Part shown: in pieces, positions 1 through 10,605 of the stretch
Numbering within the stretch: position 1 is the stretch's first letter
How the letters are laid out: every line of letters begins with the position of its first letter
DNA from: Gymnopus androsaceus JB14
Taxonomy: Eukaryota > Basidiomycota > Agaricomycetes > Agaricales > Omphalotaceae
Assembly (NCBI GenBank): GCA_009733575.1
Contig: ML770020.1
Span: forward strand, 1-24,838
Direction of reading: 5' to 3'
Length of the DNA: 24,838 nt
Notes under the pieces: generated by a model
What the model was told of the DNA's origin: nothing
The model's database searches: none
Seen by the model: the letters and a program-made list of their open reading frames with translations, nothing else
Position numbers and translations under genes: made by a program

Positions 1-373
1 AAGCTCTCTTCTTTAAGCATGGACGGACTGCTTGGACAGCCTTGAAAGCGAGTTTTTCTGTATACATGAGTTGAAGGCACAGCTCAAAGTCGTATCACAT
101 ACGTGAAGACATAATAAGGATCATGTTATAATCCTCAGCAGTAAAAGCCTGAGTACCAGGAAAATTTCCAACTGCTTCAACGATCGAAGCTGCGTAGACT
201 TTATGTGAAGATTAAATAAATAGTTATAGGGAGTGATTGAAAGACGTACACTCTGCAATTTCTTCCATCAGTAGCATTTTTGAATCACTGTTCATTGATT
301 CGACAATCAGAGAAGAGCTATCTGTACGGAGATTTTGGTAACCAAAGACACGACGAAGCAGTGGCACTTGCAT
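1..373 (-). CDS. 5' part of an unrecognised multi-exon gene, cut by the window edge
   Basis: Three exons read in phase on the minus strand: 373-250 starting at an ATG, 198-103, and 57-1 continuing out of the window. The introns are 199-249 (donor GTACGT, 51 nt) and 58-102 (donor GTATGT, acceptor ATACAG, 45 nt). Both are typical fungal introns and both keep the frame, giving about 90 residues with no stop. The start of the protein has Leu-Leu-Arg-Arg-Val-Phe-Gly-Tyr, then an acidic helix-like stretch with Met-Leu-Leu-Met-Glu-Glu-Ile, then Phe-Pro-Gly-Thr. I do not recognise the family. The ATG at 373 is the first in frame seen, but an earlier exon cannot be excluded. Being coding is supported by the two phase-consistent introns; function is unknown. 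Confidence 0.5.
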
Positions 374-1450
374 TAGAGAAAGAAGGCTTTAGCGCGCACC
401 GCGTGCCTCACTTGCTTTTAAATTGACTATAAGCGCTGGGTTTCTTTTTCTTCGACCGCCAAACATAGAATATTAGAAATTGTTTTCAGGTATGTCTACG
501 ATCTCGTCCAATCTGTCATTCATCGTACAACCATCCCATCCATCACAGGTCATTTAAATTCATCGGTGAAATCAGATTCCGATAATACGAAGAAAGGCTT
601 GTACTCCAATGAAATGTGGAACAGCGACAATTGAAGGAACGATACTATAATTCGCTAGGTGAGTACTTGATGTTCTGCATTAAGCCAAGAACTAACCAGC
701 CCTTCTCCAAGGACCTACTCCTTCTCACTCTCCTTGTGTCTTTTCCTCGTGGTCTACATCCCAGGACGAGTCGTGTCAAACTGCTACAGCACCTTTGATG
801 CCTGGGATGAATCTTGCCTTTGCAAGTGGCTATTGGAGCAGGGCATCATTTTACCCTAAGGCCTCAGGGCTGAAACCGTTCTTGTAGTAAACGCCGCTGG
901 AAAGATTGGGAAGTGCCTAAGGCTTCTCAAGAGATGGCTTAAGGGGCCCGTAGAATGTAGAGGATGAGGAATCCTGAAGATTCGATTACAAGAGCGAATT
1001 GAACATTTTGGCTTCTTCCATTAGTCTCCGGATGGAGCTGTTCCTCTTACTCGAAGGTATTGTTGTCGTACTTACCAAATACAGCCCGTATTTCATGGCC
1101 CTTCTGTACAAGTCCATCAATGATACTTTGGGCTTAGCGTTTGTAGGGTCAGATAAACCTTCAAGGAACGCAAAAAACTTTGTCTCTTCACTGTTGCTCC
1201 GGATGGCCATTTAGCCACACTATGAGCAATTCGATCAAAATCCTACCAAATAGAGTTCAGATGATATCTGAAAATTCCCTTCAAAATTCTTGCGTGAATA
1301 ATTTTTTCCATTTCCGGTGTGAAGGAAGTTTGTACGTGAGGAGGGAAGACAAATAAAGTATACATCTAATAGTACAATCGGAATCAAACAAGACAACGAA
1401 AAGACCGCCTCGAAGTACTAGTTTTAAAGAAAGTTTGTGTCATGAAGACA
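374..1450. other. Region without a confident gene; weak coding candidates on both strands
   Basis: The left part should hold the promoter of the minus-strand gene starting at 373. On the plus strand at 657-697 there is a good-looking 41-nt intron (GTGAGT at the start, CTAAC before a CAG end). Joining its flanks gives an open frame ending at a TAG near 893, but I could not fix a start or a family. On the minus strand, 1210-986 is a 74-codon open frame containing an in-frame GTAAGT. It may be a fragment of an old gene. Neither is strong enough to call a gene. Confidence 0.3.
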
Positions 1451-3953
1451 TCAGTTGAAAAAATACTCCTCGGGAACGCCGCCACTTGGTCCACCTGCGT
1501 CATATCCGCTAGCTAAACCATGATTAGGAAAGGCGAAATTACTAGCACTACTAGCGATGACCTGGGTTGAGGTTGAGGTAGTAGGTGGTATAGCGAGAAT
1601 ATCAACACCCGTACTCATGGCACCGATACCGCCAGGATCGAAACCGTCGATGCCAGGACCTGGAGCAGCACCAGCACCGGTGCCAAAATGGACACTATTA
1701 TGAGCCCATTGGGCTCCAAGATATGGCATAAAACCATACTGGTGCTCATACTCAACCATGGGCGGCAAATCAGCTATGGCCTGCAAGTCATCATCAGTGT
1801 CATTGGGCTCAAGACCGACGAAAGTATCAAAGAAACAGCGGTGGCGGGTACGGATGGTATGGTGGCTAGGTGCAGTAAAACCTCCTTCAGTCTCTTCGAC
1901 ATCAACTGGATCATCCTCGTAATAATCCAAGTCATTAGAGCTCTTGTGCATGCTAATCAATGTCGACGACCCAAAGCTAAACGCGGCCACAGAGTCCAGG
2001 TCCAAATCCCGCCTACACCACTGACGAGGAGGGAGATCATGTTTATGCCCACGACGTCTACGTTCACGCGCATTCCCGTCGCCCTCCTCTCTTCTCAACA
2101 AATACTCTCTCATCAACCGTATCTCCGTCAGCTTTGGAACAACTATTGACCAAATCGCAGCCAGGCCATGAACCAACTTTGGATCTGACGTGGGGTGTGG
2201 TCTTGGACGACGACGACGACGACGACTTGCAAACCTTAATGAAGATTCTCGCAAACGGCGGGAGAGTATGACAGCGGGCTCGAACATAACCACGGGCTCT
2301 GTCATTGGTGATGATGGGAATGTCGCCGGCACTGCAGGATTGTGGTAACCATAATTCGGGTGGTAGATGCGCGTGTTTGGGTCGAAATCCCCCCTGGTGA
2401 CGCAGTATAAGTGGAACACCGAGAGGTTGGGAAGACGGAAGAGGAGGTTGGAAAAGTTCATTAGCTCATCCTGGAATAATCGTTCAGCAATCTGAATACG
2501 TGCAGGAGAAAAAAAAATAGACATACCTCGCTGGGATGGGGCCTCCCTTGACAGGAATAGTTGATTTTCAACTCTTCCAGACCCTGAAGCTTGGTAGCCA
2601 CCGCATACATGATATCCATATCCCAGCCCTCCATACCAATCTCAAGACACCGAAGCCTCGAAAGAAACGCGTTATCGAGCAGACGAAAGGCCGTTATACC
2701 ATTGACATGGTTATATGGATGATCCAAAATCACTTGATCCAGCTTCGGGCACGACTGCTGCAACGTCGAAATGAGAAATACTTCATGACCAGTGTATTTC
2801 TTCAGCTCTGGTGACAAAAGCCCGTGCCCGTAATGGATAGGTACTCCATGGGCGCCACTGGGAACAGTGATATCAGGGATATACCCTACGATAGCAAGAT
2901 GCTTCAAGGAAGGTGCGCAGTACAAAAGTAACAATGCAAGAGAGGTGCGTAGCGGATAATGATGAGGTTGCGCCCAGTCATGATAAGCGACCTTGAGATC
3001 TAGCTCCAAACATGGAAAGGACGATTCGTTTAGTAGCCTGGACTCGGACAACCAGATGGCTATGTCTTCGGTCCAATCGATACATAAACTCTGCAGTTGG
3101 GGAGACATTGGCATGAGATGGAACATGGCAGGATAGATCTTCCATTTCGCGGTTGGAGGACTGGCACCGCTTCCTGACTCGGGAGATTAAACTTAAGCAG
3201 TAGGGGCTCCAGCGTCAGGAAACGAGTTCAAGTCGAAGTACTGTGTAGTACCGGAAATATTGCCCCTGATGATCAGTTCGACGAGAGCGTATTTTTCTTC
3301 GTCATTTTCTGACGTCCAAGCTGCATCATCGTCAGATTCGAAGCTCCGAATGAAGACCGAAGGCATCATGCAGCCCTCCACGGTGAAGGAACGCAGCCCC
3401 CTTAACTGAGAGAGAAGATGGTAGACGTCATCAGTGAGACCGCATCCTCTGAACGCAAGACTTTTCAAGTTCTCAAATGACAGGATTCGGTCTCGAACGT
3501 CGGGAAATAGGTCCTTGCGCACTCTAGAGGGAAAAGTGGGAGAAGCCACAGTAGGATGATGGTCATTGGGAAATTCGTTCGAGGCTGAACTTAACGCTCG
3601 GAAGGAGGCTGATGCTGAGGTTCTGGAGCAAACTGAGCAGGTTCGGTCGACTGCAGGTTTGAGACTAGGATGCTGAACTTTATGATTCTATGCCACTATT
3701 AGTCGGAGGAAGCTCCAACGACTACCGATCTCGGGGATGTCGTTAGGTTTAGGGTGGCAGAGCTACCATGCTTTTCCCAGAATGGCTCTCGGTTCAAAAA
3801 GTCGAAGGGGCTAGAAATCTGGACCTGTCGGTAGAGCAAGCGGATAGAGCAAGCATAAAAGGTTTTGAATACCAGCGCAACATGAAGCAGATCGGATGAA
3901 CGGTGAAGATGGCTGAAAACTTCGATCAGAAGATCCAAAGGAAGTGCCTTCAA
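1451..3953 (-). CDS. F-box domain protein, four exons
   Basis: The N terminus (exon 1, 3953-3726) has the F-box pattern: Leu-Pro-Leu-Asp-Leu-Leu-Ile-Glu-Val-Phe-Ser-His-Leu, then a hydrophobic helix ending in Leu-Leu-Tyr-Arg. F-box proteins are known as substrate receptors of SCF ubiquitin ligases that bind Skp1. Inferred exons are 3953-3726, 3672-3252, 3173-2527 and 2470-1451, joined by introns of 53, 78 and 56 nt. The sum is 2316 nt, or 771 residues, with the frame kept. Exons 2 and 3 contain leucine-rich segments of the irregular LRR type common after fungal F-boxes. The last exon is low-complexity and carries six consecutive Arg encoded by a (GAC)7 microsatellite (2206-2226 on plus). The 3672 exon boundary and the 3251 donor (GTACTA) are the weakest parts of the model. 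Large F-box families are common in Agaricomycetes. The target is unknown. Confidence 0.72.
2206..2226 (+). repeat. (GAC)7 microsatellite inside the F-box gene
   Basis: Seven perfect GAC units on the plus strand. On the minus strand they encode a run of six arginines in the last exon of the F-box gene, so length changes would alter protein length without shifting the frame. Confidence 0.9.
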
Positions 3954-4364
3954 ACGAAGAGAGCTGGTAAGATACCGTCGATTATTACCATTCTGGATAG
4001 TCGTGGAACGAAAGAAAGATGAAAGGAACCGCGCGCGTCATTAACAATAGGTTATTGTCAATGCACGTGGCTGATAGAGAGTGCCCACAGCTTTGACCTT
4101 GTCTCGCTGAAGACTACAGTTTTCTGTCACTGTCAGCTGCTCAACTAACCATGGACCATCGACGAAAACTTGTACTCGCGCTTTCGACAGTCTGAATAAA
4201 TTTCAAATGACGGCCTCAGAGGGCCTAAGGCCTCAGCTTCCTTCGCACAAGCGGAACCAATAGTCGAAGCAGATTGCTCTAAACAGAGTGTATAGGTTAG
4301 AATCGAGGAAGAATCTTAGTAAAGAACAGAACGCACCAGTCTCGACTACTTGATTGCTCTCGTA
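3954..4364. promoter_or_regulatory. Upstream region of the F-box gene, no gene seen
   Basis: About 400 bases with no convincing open frame on either strand. It lies upstream of the minus-strand F-box start at 3953, so its left part should hold that promoter. The palindrome GGCCTAAGGCC is at about 4223-4233. No other motif could be assigned. Confidence 0.3.
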
Positions 4365-4788
4365 TCAAATCCCTCGTTCCCCAAGGCCCACAAACGCTCC
4401 CAAATCTCCCTCTTCTGGGTCATATTTGGGTGGTGGGGAGGGAAATAGTAGGAAAAACTTCGCTAGAGGTAGAGCCACCCGTGCAAGCAACAAACTCGGT
4501 CTAGCGAATGTAGTCGGACACATTGGCAGTGGACGTTCAAGCTTCATTGCTGGTGAAGTGTCCTTGGTAGGCGTAGCGGTTGAGTTGCTGTTGGTAGACA
4601 TCTAAGCCTTGTTACAGGCAGTTCAAGCCGCATCGCCGCTGTCTCCATCTGTTGGGTTGAAGTTGAACTCGAGGTCAAAGTAAAGTCCCTGTCTCTGTTG
4701 ATGCGCGCGCGGTTCCAAAAGCAGCGACGGAGGTAGCGGTAGTAAGTACTCTACTACGCGGAAGATGAGGATGCGGATGAGGAAGCAG
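4365..4788 (-). pseudogene. 3' part of a host gene split by the MULE insertion
   Basis: Read on the minus strand from the element edge at 4788, one frame stays open to a TGA at 4625-4623. It begins hydrophobic and Arg/Val-rich, then has Asp-Leu-Glu-Phe-Asn-Phe-Asn-Pro near its end. A second frame is Ser-rich and ends at a TAG at 4756-4754. Both frames are also open in the matching piece at 9103-9172 on the other side of the transposon, so I cannot say which is the real one. Further downstream, 4601-4365 is a separate open frame of 78 codons, starting just after a TTAG acceptor-like site. It may be a later exon of the same gene. The family is unrecognised; the hydrophobic frame would suit a membrane protein, but this is only a guess. 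Confidence 0.45.
4781..4788 (+). repeat. Left copy of the 8-bp target site duplication
   Basis: GGAAGCAG, identical to 9103-9110 beyond the right end of the element. Eight bp is within the 8-11 bp range known for Mutator-like elements. Confidence 0.7.
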
Positions 4789-4813
4789 AGCCAATCGAGT
4801 GTATATGTCTTTA

Positions 4814-4888
4814 GTACCTTTCATTTTGGTACCTTCTATGTACATTCACATTCAAAGGCTCACTTTCACATTCGGGGGCTCACTTTCA
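4814..4888. repeat. Left terminal and subterminal repeats of the MULE
   Basis: Contains GTACCTTTCATTTT at 4814-4827 and two copies of GGCTCACTTTCA at 4857-4868 and 4877-4888, a 20-bp period. The same motifs occur in reverse complement at the right end of the element. Such arrays are candidate transposase binding sites. Confidence 0.65.
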
Positions 4889-5046
4889 TATTCAGTCAGA
4901 TCACATTCGCATTCGATCGTGTAGTGTAAGTAAGACAGTACATAATAATAATAATCTTTAGTCAGTCACGTTATCGCGTCAGCTTTTGTTGATTATCCAC
5001 CACCACCGACGCGTCTCCCATCATCCACAGCGGTGTGTTTTGAGCA

Positions 5047-8000
5047 ATGACGCGCTCAGCAGACGACACGGCATTCATCAACAGTCTTCCTCTCAGTATC
5101 ATCCATGCTTTTCGGAATGAGGTACGTAATTCTTCTTGGGACCGGTGATCCGAGCTGATGGCGATGGCAGACGTTCCCACAGGAGTTCATCAAACAGAAC
5201 GCTCATACCTTCCTCGATGACACCTGGATTCAAGTCCAGAATCTACGCAACTATGTGAGGGATAATATGAAGGAGAACCGTGGTGAGCTTTCTCTATGAT
5301 GTTCCTGTCCCTGCATTCAAATCTATGCAGTAGAATCGTCACCAGCACCTCTAATCAAGCAGGAACCTGCAGACACTACAGCTGCCTTATCTAAACCGAC
5401 TGTTCGAACTCGTACCGTGCAGACCGAAACAGGAGAAGCTCTCGAAATTTTGGATTCTGATGAGGAGACCGATGCCGAAGATGATTCCTTGTCTTCCCGT
5501 GATGGATCTTTCAACTACGAGCCAGGATATGGGCCATTAGGTGAAGAGAAAGAGGTTGAAGATAAGGAGAATAGTGGGGATGTCTTTGAGGGGCTCAAGC
5601 TTCGTTCTTCCTCTCCTACAGCTGTAGATTCTGATTGGGATATGGAGAGTATTGATGAAGACTTATATGGCTCAGACGAAGAAGACAGCAAGCCCGACAT
5701 CTGGGTTGATTCGGACACAAAATGGCTTGACCCTGGTATCACCTCCGAGGTATTGCATCCACCGCGCCTCACAGTAATCAACCGGAAAGTCAGCGTTGAT
5801 GCCGTTGAGCGTATTCTCGGCGGAATTCCTCATTATTACCCTGTTCCGCGCTACAGCACTGCATATATACTCGATGCGAGCGATGGCAAGTATAATGGGC
5901 GTCGCATGGATGAAATCATAACTGACATGGTATGTAATCATTCTTTCGACACCTACAAACTGTCTGATGTTCCAAAGGACCAAGAGTCTTGGGGCGGTTC
6001 TGATGGGCGGGGATCGAAGGATTCACGGCCTATGCTCGACATCTTTACTGGCGACAAGATCCAGTGCTTCCGTCGTATCCAAACCTGTAATGGCGTCTTT
6101 GCTTGTGACTCCATTGATCCCTCGTACACCAATACCGAACGTTATGAACTCGACAAGACCGCTCTCGATACACTTATTGAATCTCAGTTCAAAGCTCGGG
6201 AAGAGGAAATGAATTCAATTGATAAAGCGACGCTAGTGTGAGTTTGTTATCTAGTAACGCTTCATTATGTATTGACGATTTTTAGCTTCTGGAATGTTAT
6301 CAAATCCCAGTCCTGTACATTCAAAGATGGCGACGGTAATCGATGTGATGGAACACCCATTATGAAACGTTTGAGGGTACGTGCGAATGCTCACTTGCAT
6401 GCCTGGGCTCACAGAACTATTGATTTCAGGAACCTCGGAATGGTTTTGAGTACTTTATTGCCTGCAGTAAATGGACATCTGGCTCTACGGGTCACCGAAG
6501 CCATTCTCTGAAGACCGGTGTTGACCAATTAGCCCTGTCAAACTTATTCAACGGTGTTCCTCTTAACGGTGATTCAATTTCTTCCACCTGCACTCGTATT
6601 ATTTCTGCGAGAATTGGGGGAAGAGTTAAACGATGTCGTATGCCTACGTTCTTGATGATCATGTCTCGAGTTTTCCTAATCTGCTTTTTCAGATTACCCT
6701 CATAACGCTGATGGTCGCGACAGCTACATGAAGAAGATTGAGTGCAAGGCTAAGCGTTACATATACACTCCTGTAGATCAGACCATTCGCAAGGTATGAT
6801 ATTTTGGATAGCGATTGCTAAAATGATGGACTGAATATTGCCTAGGCTTGTATTGTCTACGTGAAGGGCGAGTCGCGCATCGAGCCACACAGCCACCCTG
6901 TCCTCCCTGCAACGAAAATGACACGCGAAGCAAAGGAAACATGGGAGAAATGTATCGAAGCTGCTGGAACTATCGGCAGTACCGTCCGAAGCATTGATCA
7001 AGGTAAAGTTCACTATGCTATACATATACATGCTAATGATGCTTTCCACCAGCTCCTAGTACAAAGCTAATCACGAAAGGGAGATCCAGCGCTCTCATCG
7101 ACCATGCACTGCAGGACCGCCGGCAACGCGAAAAGGTACTGCGAGAAAAGAAGAAAAAGTTGTTCCCATTCGGCAAGGGTCTACCAGGTCAGTCCCTCCT
7201 TCCAAATCATTTTTTTTCACCTCATTTAGATTATTTTCCTTAGGTGTTCAACATCTGTATAGCCTTGAACTGGAAAAGTCTGAGTCAGAACGTTACATTC
7301 ATCTTATAACATCTTCGCTTAGTGGAGGCCAACTCATTTTTACGTTCAAGACTGCACTATTGGCTTTGATTCATACAGTCAGTGCCTTTGAAGTCGACGG
7401 GACATTTAAGCGAGTTGAAGGCGAGTTCGATGAGATTGAGTTCACGATTTGGCATAGTGGACTTGGTCGAGGTTAGTTTATCATTTCTTTCTATTCCATA
7501 CACACTCAATCCATTGCCGACTAGCCCTTACGATCTGCCGCGTTTATTCAAACAAAAAGGACACAGTAACATATCGATGCATGTTCGAAAACCTCATCCA
7601 GCTCACCAGACACCTAACCAGCAAGAAAATCGGATTCAAGGCACTCTGTCCCGATGGAAATCTTCTCGCAATGGGTACGGATATGGAGTTGGCATTGATT
7701 GGTGGCGGCGCTGAGGCTTTCTTGGCCACAAACAAACCAGAATATAGTGGTATCAATACAGAAGATCCTCACGAAATCAGTGCTCATATCTCGCGGATCT
7801 GCTTGACTCACTGTCGACGGTAAATTCCTTCTTTCCTGTCTAAACAATTCTGGTTTCTAATTTTATTTTAGTGGTATTCGAAGCGTTCACAGCGATGTAA
7901 CTGAGACGGAATACTCTCGGTTGATGGAGTTTCCATTCCTCAAGTCAGAGGCAGACTTGACGGCGTTCACTGAATGGATCCGCAATACTGGCAACATGAA

Positions 8001-8868
8001 TCTTATCAGTAAGTTACATCGTATCTATTTATCACTCAATAACTCACAGTTGTGTCAAGATTGGCTCAATAATAAGCTGCAGCCATATATCGCATCGGGC
8101 ATCTTCCGTTTCCGCTCTCGTATGACGGATACTGCATGGGCAACAACTAACGGCACGACCAACATCAATGAATCTCAACACAAATGGACGAATCAGCACA
8201 CTGGCATCAAGTTACCCCTCGCCGAGGCAATTCTTAAGTAATTTTCATCCTTTTCGCTGCGGAAATTGGTACTGATTTGGATTACAGAGCTCTTGAGGTT
8301 GATTCGGACGTCTTGAAGGAAATCGAAAGCTCATTTGAAAGCGGTGTTCAGAAGAATCCCTACAATAGTTCCTACAATCGTTTGAAGCGTGGACTGAACA
8401 AGGAGAGCAGCAAGCGCGCCAAGACCAATGGTTCAAAACCTCGAGCTCGCCGTTCTGCCCCTGCAGAGTCTAGCTCCAGCGGACGTGTCAAGTCATTGAG
8501 CAAGGGGAGAGCGAAGGCCCGCGAAGCTGCATCTCCCTACCCGGCGCCAGAAGCCAGCTCAAGTGGAGGAGAAGTGAAGGTCATGGTTCCATCATTAGGT
8601 ATGTATTTTCCATTCTGTCCGGGTTCGTAATGCTTAGTTCTTCAATGCAGGTAACGATGCGCTCAACAACTCAACGGTTATCGATAATGGCTTCAACGCC
8701 TATCATCTGCTGCCCACTCATGCGTACGCAACGTTTGGTGATGATTATCAAGAACACTCCACAGACGCATCTACCTATTTCCCATATATTGGTAATGTGA
8801 ACTTCAACGATATTCCCTTGGAGATGCGGATGGGTGGCTGGGACGTTCCGTTTGATTTTAATGCTTAA
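5047..8868 (+). CDS. MULE-type transposase with WRKY-GCM1-like zinc clusters, 14 exons
   Basis: Inferred exons: 5047-5121, 5183-5282, 5331-6237, 6286-6376, 6430-6637, 6693-6793, 6846-7002, 7053-7187, 7244-7471, 7525-7819, 7872-8008, 8060-8237, 8288-8598, 8651-8868. They sum to 3141 nt, 1046 residues, with every junction GT-AG and in phase. The N terminus is acidic. Two zinc-ligand clusters follow: C371, C381, C403, H413, H416, and C478, C496, H509-x-H511, of the WRKY-GCM1/FLYWCH kind found in MULE proteins. The RNase H-like core has D643 in Val-Asp-Gly-Thr-Phe-Lys, D720 in Gly-Thr-Asp-Met-Glu, C760-x2-H763, and E849 in Asn-Ile-Asn-Glu-Ser. This order and spacing fits MULE transposases. The tail is basic and Ser-rich. 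The protein should act in the nucleus, binding the element ends and cutting DNA. The ATG at 5047 is chosen because exons 1 and 2 splice in phase. D711 is an alternative second Asp. Confidence 0.82.
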
Positions 8869-9001
8869 ATTTTACTTGGTCTACTTTCAATGTATAGGAC
8901 TGTGTGTAGTCTCTTAATGGATACCTTCTTCGATACTGTTGCTTATTACTACAATCTGTTATCTGCAAGTTCAAGTGATACGCCCAGTGAATATGAGCTG
9001 T

Positions 9002-9082
9002 GGAAAGTGAAAGTGAGGCTCTGAAAGTGAAAGTGGAGCTCCGAAAGTGAAAGTGAGCATGAGGCACGAAAATGAATGGTAC
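9002..9082. repeat. Right terminal and subterminal repeats of the MULE
   Basis: Three tandem 20-bp units containing GAAAGTGAAAGTG start near 9003, 9023 and 9043. A diverged copy lies at 9082-9091, and the complement of GTACCATTCATTTT is at 9069-9082. These mirror the left-end motifs in opposite orientation. Confidence 0.65.
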
Positions 9083-9102
9083 GAAAGTGAAGTACACCGG
9101 TC

Positions 9103-9110
9103 GGAAGCAG
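9103..9110 (+). repeat. Right copy of the 8-bp target site duplication
   Basis: GGAAGCAG, identical to 4781-4788. Confidence 0.7.
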
Positions 9111-9596
9111 GGCATGATCCAAAGGAAGACCGATCGTAGGCAACAGGCAATGATGAAGGTAGGACCGGCGTACTAAGAGTCGTTAAGCCCAATACAATGC
9201 AAAGCTATCACAAAACTCACCTCGGCTGTGGATTTGATGGAATAAATAACACTTTTTGTATCGGACGAGCCACAATCGCTAGCACTGAGGCATATTGGCA
9301 TGTAGCTGTCAACGATTCAGTCCTTCCTTGGCAAGCATGCACGAGTTTGACCGCATCAAACAGCAATCCCTGAGTCCTTTCCATGCCCAATAACCCTTTC
9401 GACCCTCAAGGTAGCATTTGATTCTGTGACCAGACCAAACGTCGTTTGAATCGCGAGGAAAGCACCGGAGGTAGATACAGGAGCATGATAGTCTGCAGGG
9501 GAGCTCTGCTGAGCAGTCTCGGTACAGATTCGGCCAGAAACGCGATGGTCGTTGGACTCTGGAGCAAGAGAAGTGCATGCTAATTACAGCGCCCAC
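9103..9596 (-). pseudogene. 5' part of the host gene split by the MULE insertion
   Basis: On the minus strand an exon starts at 9172, after an intron at 9220-9173 (GTGAGT donor, TTAG acceptor, 48 nt). It runs to the element edge at 9103. Joined to 4780-4623 it forms an open stretch of 228 nt ending in TGA, starting Tyr-Ala-Gly-Pro-Thr-Phe-Ile-Ile and rich in hydrophobic residues. The upstream exon ends at 9221 and is open in more than one frame up to about 9590. One of these frames includes Leu-Phe-Asp-Ala-Val-Lys-Leu-Val. Because two frames remain possible, the product is not assigned. The intact intron supports a real spliced host gene. Confidence 0.45.
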
Positions 9597-10605
9597 ACGG
9601 ATCTATGGTCGTAGGTCCATTCTACGGTGATGGCTAGGGACCGCTGAGGTTTAGGAAAAGGGCAGTTGACGGAATATGGGGAAGGGAGTGCTGATGAAGG
9701 AGGAAGGGTTCAGACTCGCGCAGGGAGATGGTGGTTTGAGAAAGAGAAACGGGCGCTAGTCTTAGCGCCCTACGTTAAGCACCCACGGTGGTCACCCACC
9801 AATCTTCTGTTCATTCCGACTATACCGGAAACGCTCCTTCGAGGCAGTTGAATGCCAACCGTTAAATGCGTTGAAGAATTGCCGAAATTACATTGAAGTA
9901 ATTCCCCCTTCTAGATCTTCTGATCAACCAATGGAATCCGGCGGAATCAATTTTTTTCTTCAAGCAGCGGAGGCTTGCGACCTCCTCACACATAACGAGG
10001 TATTCGACCTCGCTTCTAGTGGATGACTTCCCGTAAGGTTTATTTGACGAAAAATGGTCAATTAAACATTTCACAGGCCCTAAGCGAGCTCGGAACAGCA
10101 CCGGCATCATGTTTGGAGTCAAGATTTGAAATTCAGGACCTGTTTAGGTTCGGAGCAAGCTCTTCGCTCCGGCCCGGTAACGGGTGATCCTTCGTCAGAA
10201 GGGGCTTGTAACAAACTCCGAAATAAGAGGGGGTGAATCAACCCTCAATAACCCATTATATACTTTGTATTCCCTTGACTTGTATAGAGTAAGTATCTAC
10301 CTGAGATGCATCTGAAGGCCCTCAGCTACTTAGAATCTTAATATCTCAATTTCTTTCCTCATTATGCATCAAGCGAGTTGCGTCACAGTGCAAAACAAAA
10401 TTGAGCTTGATTTTATAAATATTTTTATTTTTTAATTATGGCGGTGGGCATAGACATGAAGAAAGGGTAGATTGAAATGGGGCACAAGTTTTTAAAGTGC
10501 CGGAGAAAGCAGAACAGCCTGCAATGAAATTTCGATGAAGGAGGATGCAAATGTCACAAAAAGTCACAGATGTTACAAGAGGCGCGCTGATACGAATAGG
10601 GGCCT
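9597..10605. other. About 1 kb without a recognisable gene
   Basis: Only short unconvincing open frames are present. A perfect hairpin, GGGCGCTA-GTCT-TAGCGCCC, lies at 9751-9770. Another region near 10153-10173 has CGGAGC and GCTCCG arms around a loop. Neither is followed by a T tract as a terminator would be. The stretch 10400-10440 is AT-rich. No tRNA fold was found. Confidence 0.4.

Larger units (their letters stand above)
4789..9102 (+). mobile_element. Mutator-like (MULE) DNA transposon, apparently autonomous
   Basis: About 4.3 kb bounded by an 8-bp direct repeat. The two ends are alike when one is reverse complemented. GTACCTTTCATTTT at 4814-4827 matches the complement of 9069-9082 with one mismatch, followed on both sides by a CTCACTTTCA-type motif array. 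The outermost 20-25 bases are only loosely alike, with an apparent 5-bp length difference, so the termini are degenerate rather than perfect inverted repeats. The single gene inside (5047-8868) reads as an intact transposase. Nested position in a minus-strand host exon, the clean duplication and the lack of stops all suggest a recent insertion. KDZ- or hAT-type assignment was considered but does not fit the internal CxxH motif or the 8-bp duplication. Confidence 0.78.

Noticed and set aside
1688..2149. 153-codon plus-strand open frame
   Set aside because: It is antisense to the last exon of the F-box gene, has no motif, and reflects that exon's composition.
5515..5983. Minus-strand open frames of 88 and 103 codons
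   Set aside because: They lie opposite the third exon of the transposase, which reads continuously on the plus strand.
8858..9192. Overlapping minus-strand frames rich in Phe, His and Ser
   Set aside because: They are translations of the 20-bp subterminal repeat array of the MULE, not protein.
10140..10200. tRNA-like text with GGTTCGGAGC and CCCGGTAACGGG
   Set aside because: No acceptor stem, D arm or anticodon arm could be paired in the right order.
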